This document shows, in pieces, positions 1-8,325 of a stretch of 64,000 bases of DNA; position 1 is the first letter of the stretch; each line of letters begins with the position of its first letter. This DNA is from Pseudolabrys sp. (GTDB taxonomy: Bacteria; Pseudomonadota; Alphaproteobacteria; Rhizobiales; Xanthobacteraceae). The notes below the pieces were generated by a model that saw nothing but the letters and a program-made list of their open reading frames with translations, did no database searches and was not told the DNA's origin. Both the position numbers and the translations under genes were made by a program. The DNA lies in NCBI GenBank assembly GCA_019689975.1, contig JADGGK010000001.1, forward strand, positions 124,001-188,000, given 5' to 3'.

Positions 1-474
1 GCCCTGCGTCATCACCACCGGGTTTCCGGTGAGCGTCACCGTGTTGCTCTTCATGTCGAAAATGCCGAGATCGCCGGTGACCGTTTGATCTTTCTGCGTG
101 ACGATCACGTTGCCGCGGGCCTCCAGGCGCTTGATCTTCTGTTCGCCGACCGGACCGATCGCGTCGGTCCGCATGGCGGCGCCGTTCGCATCGGCACGGC
201 TCTGGGGGACCGTTTCCTGCTCGTAAAAGACGACCAACGACTTGCAGCGCATGACGGTATCGCCCTGCATTACACGGACATCGCCGCTGAAGGTCGCAGC
301 CTTGTCGCGGTCGCGCACTTCCAGGGTCGCCGCCTCGATCCGTACCGGCTTGTCCCGATTCTGCGAAAAGCCCTGGAGCGCATTGGGCGGGCCCTTGGAT
401 GGCTGCGCCCGAAGCAGGCCCGGCACGGCGAGCAGCACCGCGACGGCAAGACACAGCGTGCAGCGGCCCATCAT
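1..474 (-). CDS. lptA: LPS transport periplasmic protein LptA (3' end beyond window)
   Basis: Encodes the periplasmic bridge protein that carries lipopolysaccharide from the LptBFGC complex to the outer-membrane LptDE translocon. The 158 codons seen start with two adjacent ATGs followed by a signal peptide (MGRCTLCLAVAVLLAVPG, then cleavage near LRAQ). A beta-jellyroll OstA-type region follows, with segments such as RIEAATLEVRDRD, FSGDVRVMQGDTVMRC and ARGNVIVTQKDQTVTGD. The ATG at 474 overlaps the lptC stop (ATGA), so the two are translationally coupled. The C-terminus lies outside the window, so total length is unknown. The family and the lptC neighbour make the call secure. Confidence 0.9.
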   Translation of the reverse strand, partial: MMGRCTLCLAVAVLLAVPGLLRAQPSKGPPNALQGFSQNRDKPVRIEAATLEVRDRDKAATFSGDVRVMQGDTVMRCKSLVVFYEQETVPQSRADANGAAMRTDAIGPVGEQKIKRLEARGNVIVTQKDQTVTGDLGIFDMKSNTVTLTGNPVVMTQG

Positions 475-1196
475 TGCGGCGACGTCCCCGCGGGGGCCGC
501 GGGCGCAACCGACGCCCTGTCGACGGCACCGTTCAGCATCAGCACCAGCCTCACCCCGCCGTCGAAACGAATAAGATCGCCCGAATCGCGGATCTCCAGC
601 CGCCGCGCGTCAAGCGTGCCTTGCAGCAGCTTGAGTTCGACCGGATGCTCCGAGACCACATGGCCCTTGCGGATGTCGATCGTGGCCTCGCTAAGGCGGC
701 CCTCGTAGCCCGCGCTCGATCGCAGCAGGATGTCCTTGTCGAGTTTCAGGATCTCGGCCTTGCTGTCATAGACGCCCGACAAAGCCGACATTTCCACGGT
801 GCTCTTGTCCTGCAATTCCACTCGCGCCTGGATTTTATTCAACTCGATGAGATCGGGCTTCGTCATGTCCTGCGCCGCCGCCTCGGCGCTGAGCTCGTAA
901 GCGCGCGCATCGCGCGTAAAGCCCGACAGGCGCGGCTGTTCCATCGTGATCTTGGTGCCGGCGACGACGAGATTGCCGATATCGACCGGCAGTCTGCCGA
1001 ACATCCGCAAGGGATTGAAGTAGCTCACAAGCACCACGGCAACGGCGATGAATGCGAGTGCTGCGGGCAAGGCCACGCGCAAGGCGCGGACGAGCCGGCT
1101 GTGTCGGCGGGCGGCACGGAAGGCGCCTTCACCGCTTCTGCTGCGGCTTGTTGCCCAATCGCCGCGCACGGCGGGGTCGCTGTGGGTTGCGGTCAT
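471..1196 (-). CDS. lptC: LPS export ABC transporter periplasmic protein LptC
   Basis: Bitopic inner-membrane protein that receives LPS from LptBFG and hands it to LptA. The 241-residue product has a basic N-terminus, one membrane segment (about residues 43-65, ALRVALPAALAFIAVAVVLV) and a periplasmic LptC domain with characteristic stretches (KITMEQPRLSGFTRDARAY, LSGVYDSKAEILKLDKDI, GHVVSEHPVEL). The chosen ATG lies three codons inside a GTG that could also start the protein; neither has a strong ribosome-binding site. The stop overlaps the lptA start. Gene order rnd-lptC-lptA is normal for Hyphomicrobiales. Confidence 0.9.
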   Translation of the reverse strand: MTATHSDPAVRGDWATSRSRSGEGAFRAARRHSRLVRALRVALPAALAFIAVAVVLVSYFNPLRMFGRLPVDIGNLVVAGTKITMEQPRLSGFTRDARAYELSAEAAAQDMTKPDLIELNKIQARVELQDKSTVEMSALSGVYDSKAEILKLDKDILLRSSAGYEGRLSEATIDIRKGHVVSEHPVELKLLQGTLDARRLEIRDSGDLIRFDGGVRLVLMLNGAVDRASVAPAAPAGTSPQ

Positions 1197-1350
1197 CGGA
1201 ATCACGCCGGGACCGGCGACCGGCCCCGATTCGACTAAGGTCGGGAAATCACGTTATGGGCCCCGATGCAACCTGCCGCGCGAATATGGCCGCCGCGCGG
1301 CGCCGGCACCAGGCCGCGAGCAAGTGCGATAGCCTAGTAATAACAATGAG

Positions 1351-1974
1351 TTATGATGAATGGGAGAAGATGTCTTCGTGCGCCCAGCCGGCCAGATCGA
1401 GCCGGACCCGATCGGGAAGAAATCGAAAACAGGCCTGTGCCAGCTCGGTGCGGCCTTCGCGTGCCAGCATTTCGTCGAGCTTCTGCTTCAAGGCGTGCAG
1501 ATACAGAACGTCGGTCGCGGCATAGGCGACTTGCGCCTCGGTGAGCGGATCGGCGCCCCAATCGGAGGATTGCTGTTGTTTCGAAAGGTCGATGCCGAGC
1601 ACATCGCGCACGAGATCCTTGAGGCTATGTCGATCGGTATAAGTTCGGGCGAGGCGCGAGGCGATCTTGGTGCAATAGACGGGCACAGCCATGGCGCCCA
1701 AGGTCTTTGCCAGCACGCCGAGATCGAAGCGGGCAAAGTGAAAGATCTTGAGTTTGCTCGTATCGGTAAGCAGCCGTTCGATATTGGGGGCGCGCGTCTG
1801 ACCCGCGGCGATCTGAACAACGTCGGCGGAACCGTCGCCGGGTGACAGCTGCACCACGCAGAGCCTGTCACGGTTGACGTCGAGACCCATGGTCTCGGTG
1901 TCGATTGCCACCGCGCCGGCGCCGACATAGGCGGAAAGGTCGGTCAAATCGCCGCGATGCAGGCGGATGGTCAT
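1351..1974 (-). CDS. rnd: Ribonuclease D-like 3'-5' exonuclease
   Basis: Short (207 aa) DEDDy exonuclease of the RNase D type, expected to trim 3' ends of tRNA and other small RNAs in the cytoplasm. Exonuclease motifs are visible: Exo I AIDTETMGL, Exo II around KIFHFARFDLGVL, and Exo III YAATDVLYLHAL with the Tyr and Asp. Unlike the E. coli enzyme it has no HRDC domains after the catalytic domain, which is usual for the alphaproteobacterial short form. It starts 16 nt after the encoded CCA end of tRNA-Leu on the same strand, so it is probably in the same transcript. A TTG directly before the ATG is an alternative start. Confidence 0.88.
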   Translation of the reverse strand: MTIRLHRGDLTDLSAYVGAGAVAIDTETMGLDVNRDRLCVVQLSPGDGSADVVQIAAGQTRAPNIERLLTDTSKLKIFHFARFDLGVLAKTLGAMAVPVYCTKIASRLARTYTDRHSLKDLVRDVLGIDLSKQQQSSDWGADPLTEAQVAYAATDVLYLHALKQKLDEMLAREGRTELAQACFRFLPDRVRLDLAGWAHEDIFSHSS

Positions 1975-1990
1975 CAAACGGTCCGGACAG

Positions 1991-2075
<85 letters not shown>

Positions 2076-2089
2076 TTTTCAAAGCGGAT

Positions 2090-2118
2090 TAGGTATTTGG
2101 CCCTTCCGGCCTTGTCAA
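2090..2118 (-). promoter_or_regulatory. Promoter of tRNA-Leu(-rnd)
   Basis: On the minus strand a perfect -35 box TTGACA (2113-2118) is followed after exactly 17 bases by TACCTA (2090-2095) as the -10 box. The predicted transcription start lies about 7 nt before the tRNA 5' end, giving the very short leader typical of tRNA genes. No terminator is seen between the tRNA and rnd, so the promoter may serve both. Confidence 0.75.
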
Positions 2119-2209
2119 ATAGCGACCGCCGCCGCCTGTTTTCCAGGCCTATGCAAAACCCGCTTGTTGCTGATATTGCCCTGCAATCCCCTCCGAACGA
2201 GACGTCGAC

Positions 2210-3184
2210 ATGACCGGCAGAACGACTTTCGACACCCTCGTGACCGTCTATGGCGGGTCCGGCTTCCTCGGCCGCCACGTGGTTCGGGCCTTGGCGCGGC
2301 GGGGCTACCGCATCCGCGTGGCGGTGCGACGCCCGGAATTGGCGGGTCATCTGCAGCCGCTTGGCAGGGTGGGTCAGATCCATGCCGTCCAGGCCAACCT
2401 GCGCGACCCGGCCTCGGTGGAGGCAGCCGCGCGCGACGCCCAGGTGCTGATCAATCTGGTCGGCATCCTGTTCGAACGCGGCCGCCAGCGCTTTTCGGCC
2501 ATCCATACGCTCGGCGCCGAACACGTGGCGCGGGCCGCAAGCGCTCGCGGCGCCCGTTTGGTGCATGTCTCCGCGATCGGCGCCGATGAGGGCTCGCCTT
2601 CGCTCTACGGTCGCAGCAAGGCGGCCGGCGAACGAGCGGTGTTGGCAGCGCAAGCTAGCGCGGTGATCCTGCGCCCTTCGATCATATTCGGGCCGGAAGA
2701 CGATTTTTTCAACCGTTTCGCCGCGTTGGCGCGGATTTCGCCCGTCCTGCCGTTGATCGGCGGGGGCACGACGCGTTTCCAACCCGTGTTCGTCGGCGAC
2801 GTTGCCGCGGCAGTTGCGGACGCCGCCGAGGGGAAGGTCCGCGGCGGGACCGTCTACGAGCTCGGCGGACCCGAGGTGCGGACCTTCAAGGAACTCATCC
2901 ATTTCGTGCTCAGAACCATCGAGCGCCGGCGGTTGCTGGTGCCGATTCCGTTTTTCGCGGCCCGCATTCAGGCAAGCCTTCTGCAATTCCTGCCCAAGCC
3001 GCCGCTTACGCCCGATCAGGTGGCGATGCTCGCGGTGGACAATGTGGTCTCGGACGCGGCCAAAACGGAGGGCCGCACCGTGCAGGCCTTCGGCATCGAA
3101 CCGGAGGCGATGCAGGCCATCGTGCCGTCATATCTGTGGCGATTCCGCAGGAGCGGCCAATTCCGCACGCTGCCGACGGTTTGA
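2210..3184 (+). CDS. Complex I NDUFA9-type NAD(P)-binding protein (atypical SDR)
   Basis: A 324-residue Rossmann-fold protein of the atypical short-chain dehydrogenase group related to the NDUFA9 subunit of complex I. The dinucleotide-binding motif GGSGFLG sits at residues 15-21. A YxxxK-like site (LYGRSKAAGE), the RPSIIFGPEDDFFNRFA segment and a VFVGDVAAAV segment are typical of the family. Alphaproteobacterial members often occur near respiratory-chain or undecaprenol genes; here lldD follows 10 nt downstream and uppP lies just beyond, in convergent orientation. Role in complex I assembly or quinone metabolism is inferred from family only. Confidence 0.85.
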   Translation: MTGRTTFDTLVTVYGGSGFLGRHVVRALARRGYRIRVAVRRPELAGHLQPLGRVGQIHAVQANLRDPASVEAAARDAQVLINLVGILFERGRQRFSAIHTLGAEHVARAASARGARLVHVSAIGADEGSPSLYGRSKAAGERAVLAAQASAVILRPSIIFGPEDDFFNRFAALARISPVLPLIGGGTTRFQPVFVGDVAAAVADAAEGKVRGGTVYELGGPEVRTFKELIHFVLRTIERRRLLVPIPFFAARIQASLLQFLPKPPLTPDQVAMLAVDNVVSDAAKTEGRTVQAFGIEPEAMQAIVPSYLWRFRRSGQFRTLPTV

Positions 3185-3194
3185 GGTTCCGGTC

Positions 3195-4355
3195 ATGCCG
3201 ATCGTCACCAATATCGAAGACTTGCGTTTGCTGGCGCGCAGAAAAATCCCGCGCGCCATCTTCGAATACGTGGATCGCGGCTCATATGACGAAATCAGCT
3301 ACCGCGCCAACAGCGAGGACCTCAAGGCCATCCGGTTCCGCCAACGCGTGCTGATCGATGCCGATAATCGCTCGCTGGCGGCAACCATGCTGGGTGAGAA
3401 GGTGGCGATGCCCGTCGCCATTGCCCCGACCGGCTTGACCGGGCTCGTGCATGGCGACGGCGAGATGCTGGCGGCGCGCGCGGCGGAAAAGGCCGGAATC
3501 CGCTTCACGCTGTCGACCATGTCCATCTGCTCGATCGAGGACATACGTTCCGCCATCAGCGGCCCGTTCTGGTTCCAGCTCTATGTGTTCCGCGACCGCG
3601 GTTTCAGCGAGCAGGTGATCGCGCGGGCACGCGCGGCCGGATGCACGGCGCTGTTCTTGACGGTGGATCTTCCGCTGCGCGGCCAGCGTCATGCCGACAT
3701 CAAGAACGGGCTCGAGGTGCCTCCGAAGCTGACGCTTCGCAACGCATTCGACATCATCAGCAAGCCGGCATGGACATTCGGCGTCCTCATGGGTCGACGC
3801 AAGTCCTTCGGCAATATCGACGCCTATCTGAAAGAGAAGCGCGGAGTCTGGGCCGCCGGCGCCTGGGCCAACGATAATTTCGACGCCTCGTTATCGTGGA
3901 AGGACGTCGGATGGATACGCGGCCTGTGGCCGGGCAAGCTGGTTCTCAAGGGCGTGCTCGATGTCGAGGATGCCAAGAAGGCCGCCGATCTCGGTGCGGA
4001 CGCCATCGTCGTCTCCAATCACGGCGGGCGGCAGCTCGATGGCGCACCCTCCACGATCGCCGCCCTACCCCGGATCGCCGAGTCGGTTGGCGACCGCATC
4101 GAGGTCTTGTTCGACGGGGGCATACGTTCCGGCCAGGACGTGCTCAAGGCACTCGCCCTCGGCGCGCGGGGATGTCTCATCGGTCGGGCATTTCTCTACG
4201 GGCTTGCCGCCATGGGCGAGGCCGGCGTCGCCAAGGCCCTGAGCCTCATCGCCGAGGAGCTGCGTGTGAGCATGGCCCTGACCGGCGTTCGCAGCATCGA
4301 CGAAATCGGTCGCGACATCCTTTTCGATGATCACGGCGGCCGCCGCGCCATGTAG
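3195..4355 (+). CDS. lldD: FMN-dependent L-lactate dehydrogenase / alpha-hydroxy acid dehydrogenase
   Basis: A 386-residue FMN enzyme of the (S)-2-hydroxy-acid oxidase family, most likely a membrane-associated L-lactate dehydrogenase passing electrons to the respiratory chain. Family signatures are intact: FEYVDRGSYDE near the N-terminus, a catalytic Lys in LVLKGVLD (about 252), the active-site His in SNHGGRQLDG (about 276), and the phosphate-binding DGGIRSGQDVLKALALGA. The ATG chosen matches the family N-terminus (MPIVTNIEDLRLLARRKIPR) and begins 10 nt after the NDUFA9-like gene, suggesting one transcript. Substrate could be another short 2-hydroxy acid; L-lactate is the likeliest. Confidence 0.85.
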   Translation: MPIVTNIEDLRLLARRKIPRAIFEYVDRGSYDEISYRANSEDLKAIRFRQRVLIDADNRSLAATMLGEKVAMPVAIAPTGLTGLVHGDGEMLAARAAEKAGIRFTLSTMSICSIEDIRSAISGPFWFQLYVFRDRGFSEQVIARARAAGCTALFLTVDLPLRGQRHADIKNGLEVPPKLTLRNAFDIISKPAWTFGVLMGRRKSFGNIDAYLKEKRGVWAAGAWANDNFDASLSWKDVGWIRGLWPGKLVLKGVLDVEDAKKAADLGADAIVVSNHGGRQLDGAPSTIAALPRIAESVGDRIEVLFDGGIRSGQDVLKALALGARGCLIGRAFLYGLAAMGEAGVAKALSLIAEELRVSMALTGVRSIDEIGRDILFDDHGGRRAM

Positions 4356-4420
4356 ACCGGATTTCGGTGACATCGACCCCTCATTGCCGGCGCATGGCGC
4401 AGGCGACAAGCGCGGCAAGG

Positions 4421-4461
4421 ACCGGATCGCTTCGTCGCCCCTTCGGGGCTCCTCGCGATGA
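4421..4461. repeat. REP-like palindromic intergenic repeat (GCGAGGAGC...GACGAAGC type)
   Basis: Lies between the convergent lldD and uppP genes. The inner hairpin is GCCCC-TTC-GGGGC (4437-4441/4445-4449). An outer stem ATCGC/GCGAT (4426-4430/4455-4459) is separated from it by mismatched TTCGTC/TCCTC. Read on the minus strand it resembles the CATTGCGAGGAGC...GCGACGAAGCAATCC repeats common between genes of Bradyrhizobium relatives. It could also end transcription in both directions. Confidence 0.6.
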
Positions 4462-4508
4462 TCGTGCCGATTCGATCCGAGCGGGCCGTGCTCTGGCCAC
4501 GTCGATAG

Positions 4509-5357
4509 CTATAAAAGATAGATCGCAATCAGCCCGACGGCGCCAAGCGCAATGCGCCACCAGGCAAACAGCGCGAATGTGTGGTGCTGTACGTAGTTCA
4601 AGAACGTCTTGACGACGATCCAGCCGAAGATGAACGAGCAGATGAAACCGACCGCGATGGCAGCGAGGTTGCCATCGGCAAGTTCGGCGCGGTTCTTGAA
4701 CGCCTCGAACGCAAAAGCTCCGACCATCGTGGGCATGGCGAGCCAGAACGAGAACTCGGCCGCCGAGCGTCGGTCGGCGCCCAGCAGCATGGCGCCGACG
4801 ATCGTGGCGCCCGCGCGGGAAACGCCCGGAATGATGGATAAACATTGACACACCCCGATGCCAAAATACATCGGCAGGGTGAACGCGGTCGATTCGAAAT
4901 AACGGGGTTTCAGAGCAAGGCGATCGACGAGAAGCAGGACAAAGCCGCCGGCGACCAGCGCGATGCACACCACGCGCACGTCGAACAGATAGGTCTTGAT
5001 CGCGTGGTAGGTCAGCGCACCGACCACCGCAGCCGGCAGGAATGCAACGAGAACGCCGATGACAAATCTTGCCGCCTCCCATTGCGTGAACATGCGCGTG
5101 GCCAATGTCCACAGGCGCATGAAATAGATCGTCAACAGCGCCAGAATAGCGCCGAGCTGGATCAGGATGGCGAAGGATTTGCCGTAATCGCTTCCGCCCC
5201 AGCCAAGCACCTGTTCCATCAGAAGCAAATGGCCGGTCGAGGACACGGGCAAGAATTCGGTCAGCCCCTCCACGAGACCGAGAACGGCAGCCTTGACGAG
5301 TTCGACATTGGTGGACAAGAGGTTGGAGGCAATGATCGGTGCGGCGGCGATCGTCAT
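4509..5357 (-). CDS. uppP: Undecaprenyl-diphosphatase UppP (BacA)
   Basis: Integral membrane phosphatase that recycles undecaprenyl diphosphate to the monophosphate carrier used for peptidoglycan and LPS assembly; overproduction gives bacitracin resistance in known cases. The 282-residue product is hydrophobic with several membrane helices. It has both family signatures: EGLTEFLPVSSTGHL near residues 30-44 and PGVSRAGATIVGAMLLG in the second half. The start at 5357 was preferred over one 34 codons upstream because it has a GGAAGAG ribosome-binding site and the family N-terminal length. Divergent from the GST-queG pair. Confidence 0.95.
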   Translation of the reverse strand: MTIAAAPIIASNLLSTNVELVKAAVLGLVEGLTEFLPVSSTGHLLLMEQVLGWGGSDYGKSFAILIQLGAILALLTIYFMRLWTLATRMFTQWEAARFVIGVLVAFLPAAVVGALTYHAIKTYLFDVRVVCIALVAGGFVLLLVDRLALKPRYFESTAFTLPMYFGIGVCQCLSIIPGVSRAGATIVGAMLLGADRRSAAEFSFWLAMPTMVGAFAFEAFKNRAELADGNLAAIAVGFICSFIFGWIVVKTFLNYVQHHTFALFAWWRIALGAVGLIAIYLL

Positions 5358-5444
5358 GGGGGCTCTTCCAAAAGCGTTGCGGGCATGCGCTTGTGGCGCA
5401 AAGTCCTCCGAATGTGCAACGAAAAAAGACGAAAACGAACCGAT

Positions 5445-5472
5445 TTGCGCAGTCGGCACGTGTTTCTATAGT
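5445..5472 (+). promoter_or_regulatory. Putative promoter of the GST-queG pair
   Basis: TTGCGC (5445-5450) and TATAGT (5467-5472) are separated by 16 bases, in the divergent gap between uppP and the GST gene. The -10 is close to consensus and the start would lie about 30 nt before the GST ATG. Confidence 0.5.
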
Positions 5473-5510
5473 GCGCGCAAACAATTCCAATCCTGCAATC
5501 GCGATTCGCC

Positions 5511-6203
5511 ATGCTGACGCTGTTCCATCATCCGCTCTGCCCGCATTCGCGTTATGTGCGGTTGATCCTGGGGGAATACGGTATCGAGGCGCGCGACGTG
5601 GAAGAGCGCTTCTGGGAACGGCGTGAGGAATTCCTGCTGCTCAATCCGGCCGGCGAGCTTCCGGTACTCGTCGCGGAGGGCGAGCCGCCGATCCCCGGCG
5701 CCGCGATCATCGCCGAATATATCGAGGAGACCCGAGCCAACGGGTCGGGGGACGACAGGCTGATGCCCCTGCAGCCGCGAGCCCGCGTCGAGGTGCGACG
5801 GCTCGCAAGCTGGTTCAATGACAAGTTTCACGCCGAGGTCAGCGGTCCCCTGGTCACCGAGCGCGTCTTCAAGCGTCATATGACGCAGGAACAAGGGGGC
5901 GGTCCGCCCGATACCGACGTGCTGCGCGCGGCGCGCCACAATATGCGCTATCATTTGGCCTATCTCGGCTGGCTGGTGCGCACGCGCGACTGGCTCGCCG
6001 GCGAGCGCCTTTCGCTTGCCGATCTTGCGGCGGCCGCCCACCTGTCCGCCGCCGATTACCTGGGCGAAGTACCGTGGAACGAAGACGAAGCGGCAAAGAA
6101 CTGGTATGCGCGGGTGAAGTCGCGACCGTCGTTCCGACCGATCCTGGCCGACGTGCTGGCCGGGGTGCCGCCGGCAAAAAACTATGCCGACCTCGACTTT
6201 TGA
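5511..6203 (+). CDS. Glutathione S-transferase family protein
   Basis: A 230-residue soluble protein with an N-terminal thioredoxin-like GST domain ([17 protein letters not shown]). The cis-proline region ELPVLV comes next, followed by a GST C-terminal helical domain ending in the [16 protein letters not shown]-capping/hydrophobic-staple region. The Cys-Pro-His-Ser stretch near residue 10 occupies the usual catalytic position. The substrate cannot be read from sequence. Its stop codon overlaps the TTG start of queG (TTGA), so the two are translationally coupled, as often seen in Hyphomicrobiales. A promoter lies just upstream; no clear ribosome-binding site is visible. Confidence 0.85.
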   Translation: MLTLFHHPLCPHSRYVRLILGEYGIEARDVEERFWERREEFLLLNPAGELPVLVAEGEPPIPGAAIIAEYIEETRANGSGDDRLMPLQPRARVEVRRLASWFNDKFHAEVSGPLVTERVFKRHMTQEQGGGPPDTDVLRAARHNMRYHLAYLGWLVRTRDWLAGERLSLADLAAAAHLSAADYLGEVPWNEDEAAKNWYARVKSRPSFRPILADVLAGVPPAKNYADLDF

Positions 6204-7348
6204 CCGACCCAACGGCGATCAAGACGGCACTCATCGCCCGCGCGCACACCCTGGGTTTCGACGTCGTCGGCATCACTCACCCCGATGCCACGCCGGAGGC
6301 AAAGCGGCGGCTCGAGGCCTTTCTCGCCGGCGGCTTTCACGGCGACATGGCCTGGCTGGAAACGAGCGCCGCCCGCCGCGCCTCGCCGCGCGCGCTGTGG
6401 CCCGATGTGCAATCGGTGATCGTGCTCGGCATGAACTATGGGCCTGACGAGGATCCGCTCTCCGTCATCCGACAGAAGGATCGCGGCGCGATCTCCGTCT
6501 ACGCCAAGGGCGATGACTATCACGACCTCATCAAGTCGCGGTTGAAGGAACTGGCGCGCTGGCTTCTCGCCAATGCCGGCGGCGAGGTCAAGGTCTTCGT
6601 CGATACCGCGGCGGTGATGGAAAAGCCGCTCGCCGCCAGCGCCGGGCTCGGCTGGCAAGGCAAACATACGAACCTGGTATCGCGACATTACGGCTCGTGG
6701 CTCTTTCTCGGGACGATCTTCAGCACGCTTCCCTTGCCCCCGGATAAACCGGAAACGGATCGCTGCGGCAGCTGTCGTGCGTGTCTCGACGTCTGCCCGA
6801 CCGCGGCCTTCCCTGCGCCCTATCGGCTCGATGCGCGGCGCTGCATCTCGTATCTGACCATCGAGCACAAGGGACCGATCCCGCGCCAGTTGCGCCCGGC
6901 CATCGGCAACCGCATTTTCGGCTGCGACGACTGCCTGGCGGTGTGTCCGTGGAACAAATTCGCACGCGCGGGTCGGGAGGCGCGACTTGCCGCACGCGCC
7001 GCGCTGCGCGCGCCGGCGCTTGCCGAACTCGCCCGCCTTGACGACGCGCAGTTCCGCACCTTGTTCGCGAAAACCGCGATCAAGCGCACTGGTCGCGACC
7101 GATTTGTACGCAACGTCCTGATTGCCATTGGCAATTCGGGTGAGCCAGGGCTTGCGCGCGAAGCCGCGCGCGGCTTGAACGACGCCTCGCCGCTGGTGCG
7201 GGGAGCGGCGGTGTGGGCGCTTTCGCGGCTGTTGCCGCAGGACGAATTCGCCGCGCTTGCCGCGGCCGCCGCCGACGATGACGCGACGGTGCGCGAGGAA
7301 TGGGTCGCGGCGATGCGCGAGCGCGACGTCGCCCGGGTTCAGCGTTGA
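6200..7348 (+). CDS. queG: Epoxyqueuosine reductase QueG
   Basis: Cobalamin- and iron-sulfur-dependent enzyme that reduces epoxyqueuosine to queuosine in the wobble position of GUN-reading tRNAs. The 382-residue product has the cobalamin-binding N-terminal domain with catalytic Asp in [12 protein letters not shown] (about 135). Two 4Fe-4S motifs follow, [12 protein letters not shown] (Cys 189, 192, 195, 199) and [11 protein letters not shown] (Cys 242, 245, 249), then C-terminal HEAT-like repeats ([15 protein letters not shown]). TTG at 6200, overlapping the GST stop, is the only start that gives the family N-terminus; the upstream ATG at 6074 would read through GST coding sequence. Confidence 0.93.
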   Translation: MTDPTAIKTALIARAHTLGFDVVGITHPDATPEAKRRLEAFLAGGFHGDMAWLETSAARRASPRALWPDVQSVIVLGMNYGPDEDPLSVIRQKDRGAISVYAKGDDYHDLIKSRLKELARWLLANAGGEVKVFVDTAAVMEKPLAASAGLGWQGKHTNLVSRHYGSWLFLGTIFSTLPLPPDKPETDRCGSCRACLDVCPTAAFPAPYRLDARRCISYLTIEHKGPIPRQLRPAIGNRIFGCDDCLAVCPWNKFARAGREARLAARAALRAPALAELARLDDAQFRTLFAKTAIKRTGRDRFVRNVLIAIGNSGEPGLAREAARGLNDASPLVRGAAVWALSRLLPQDEFAALAAAAADDDATVREEWVAAMRERDVARVQR

Positions 7349-7357
7349 ACTTCCCGC

Positions 7358-8146
7358 TCAACCCGGACTCTCGATGCGGCTGAGTTCTTCCACGGCCGCA
7401 ATCATTCGCTCGATGTCCTCGGGCCGCGAGAGGCGATGGTCGCCGTCCTTGACCAGGGTCAGCACGACATCGTCGCGCGACAGACGCGCGACGAGCTCGA
7501 CCGCATGGCGCCAGGGAACGTCCGGGTCTTTCACCCCTTGCAGAATGTGCACCGGACAGCCCGGCTCGATCAACCGTCCCATCATCAGATGTTTGCGGCC
7601 GTCCTCGATGAGCGCCTTGGTGATCGGATAGGGGGCCTCGTCATAGCTCGAGGGCCGGAGCCAGATTCCTTTCGCGTCGATTTCTCGCCTGACCGCTTCC
7701 GGGAACTGCCGCCACATCAACTCTTCCGTGAAATCGACCGCCGGCGCGATCAGCACCATGCCGACGAGCGGGGGCGCGTCCTTGCGCTCGCGAAGACGTT
7801 CGGCGAGGAGCAGCGCGAGCCAACCTCCCATTGAGGAGCCGATCGCCACCTGGGGACCGCGCGCAAAATGTTTGTAGACCTCGTAGCTTTCCTCCAGCCA
7901 ACGGCTGAGCGTGCCGTCGACGAATGCCCCGCCCGACTCGCCGTGGCCGGAATAGTCGAAGCGTATGCAGGCGCGCCCATGCGTCTGCGCCCAGCGATCG
8001 AGGGCCTGAGCCTTGGTCCCTTTCATGTCGGACTTGAACCCGCCAAGCCAAAACAGGCCGGGGGATCCGCCCTCGCGGTAGCGCACGGCAATGTCGCGCT
8101 CGGGCGGCGTCCTGATCGTCAAGAAAACTGGAGCGCGGTCGGACAT
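7358..8146 (-). CDS. Alpha/beta hydrolase
   Basis: A 262-residue serine hydrolase of the alpha/beta fold, likely an esterase or lipase-like enzyme of unknown substrate. The nucleophile elbow is GSSMGGWLALLLAERL. An oxyanion-hole-type region (FWLGGFKSDMKGTKA) and the FDYSGHGESGG strand precede it, and the acid/His pair is probably in VKDPDVPW and KDGDHRLSRPED. This is the common alphaproteobacterial family closest to the ABHD10-like hydrolases. The ATG at 8146 matches the domain start; upstream codons in frame look non-coding. Convergent with queG, 9 nt apart. Confidence 0.85.
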   Translation of the reverse strand: MSDRAPVFLTIRTPPERDIAVRYREGGSPGLFWLGGFKSDMKGTKAQALDRWAQTHGRACIRFDYSGHGESGGAFVDGTLSRWLEESYEVYKHFARGPQVAIGSSMGGWLALLLAERLRERKDAPPLVGMVLIAPAVDFTEELMWRQFPEAVRREIDAKGIWLRPSSYDEAPYPITKALIEDGRKHLMMGRLIEPGCPVHILQGVKDPDVPWRHAVELVARLSRDDVVLTLVKDGDHRLSRPEDIERMIAAVEELSRIESPG

Positions 8147-8270
8147 TGCCTGCGGCAGCCTCGCCACTCGGGACCATCCCGGGGCAGCCCCCGATGTCAT
8201 GGTTTCGCCGCAAACAATGCCGAAGCCCTGACCGCGGGTCCATAGCGCGCGCCGCGTTATCTGCAAGGCG

Positions 8271-8287
8271 TCCGTCCGTTGGACGGA
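8271..8287. other. Short hairpin in the divergent hydrolase/glycosyltransferase gap
   Basis: TCCGTCC-GTT-GGACGGA is a perfect 7-bp stem with a 3-nt loop, 39 nt before the glycosyltransferase ATG. It could be an operator or an RNA hairpin in the leader; nothing else supports a function. Confidence 0.3.
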
Positions 8288-8325
8288 TGATTTCGGCCGG
8301 GCCGACTCGCGTTTGACGGCGACCG

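Noticed and set aside
6074-6199. Upstream extension of queG starting at ATG 6074
   Set aside because: It lies entirely inside the GST gene and its residues do not match QueG; the TTG in the stop-start overlap fits better.
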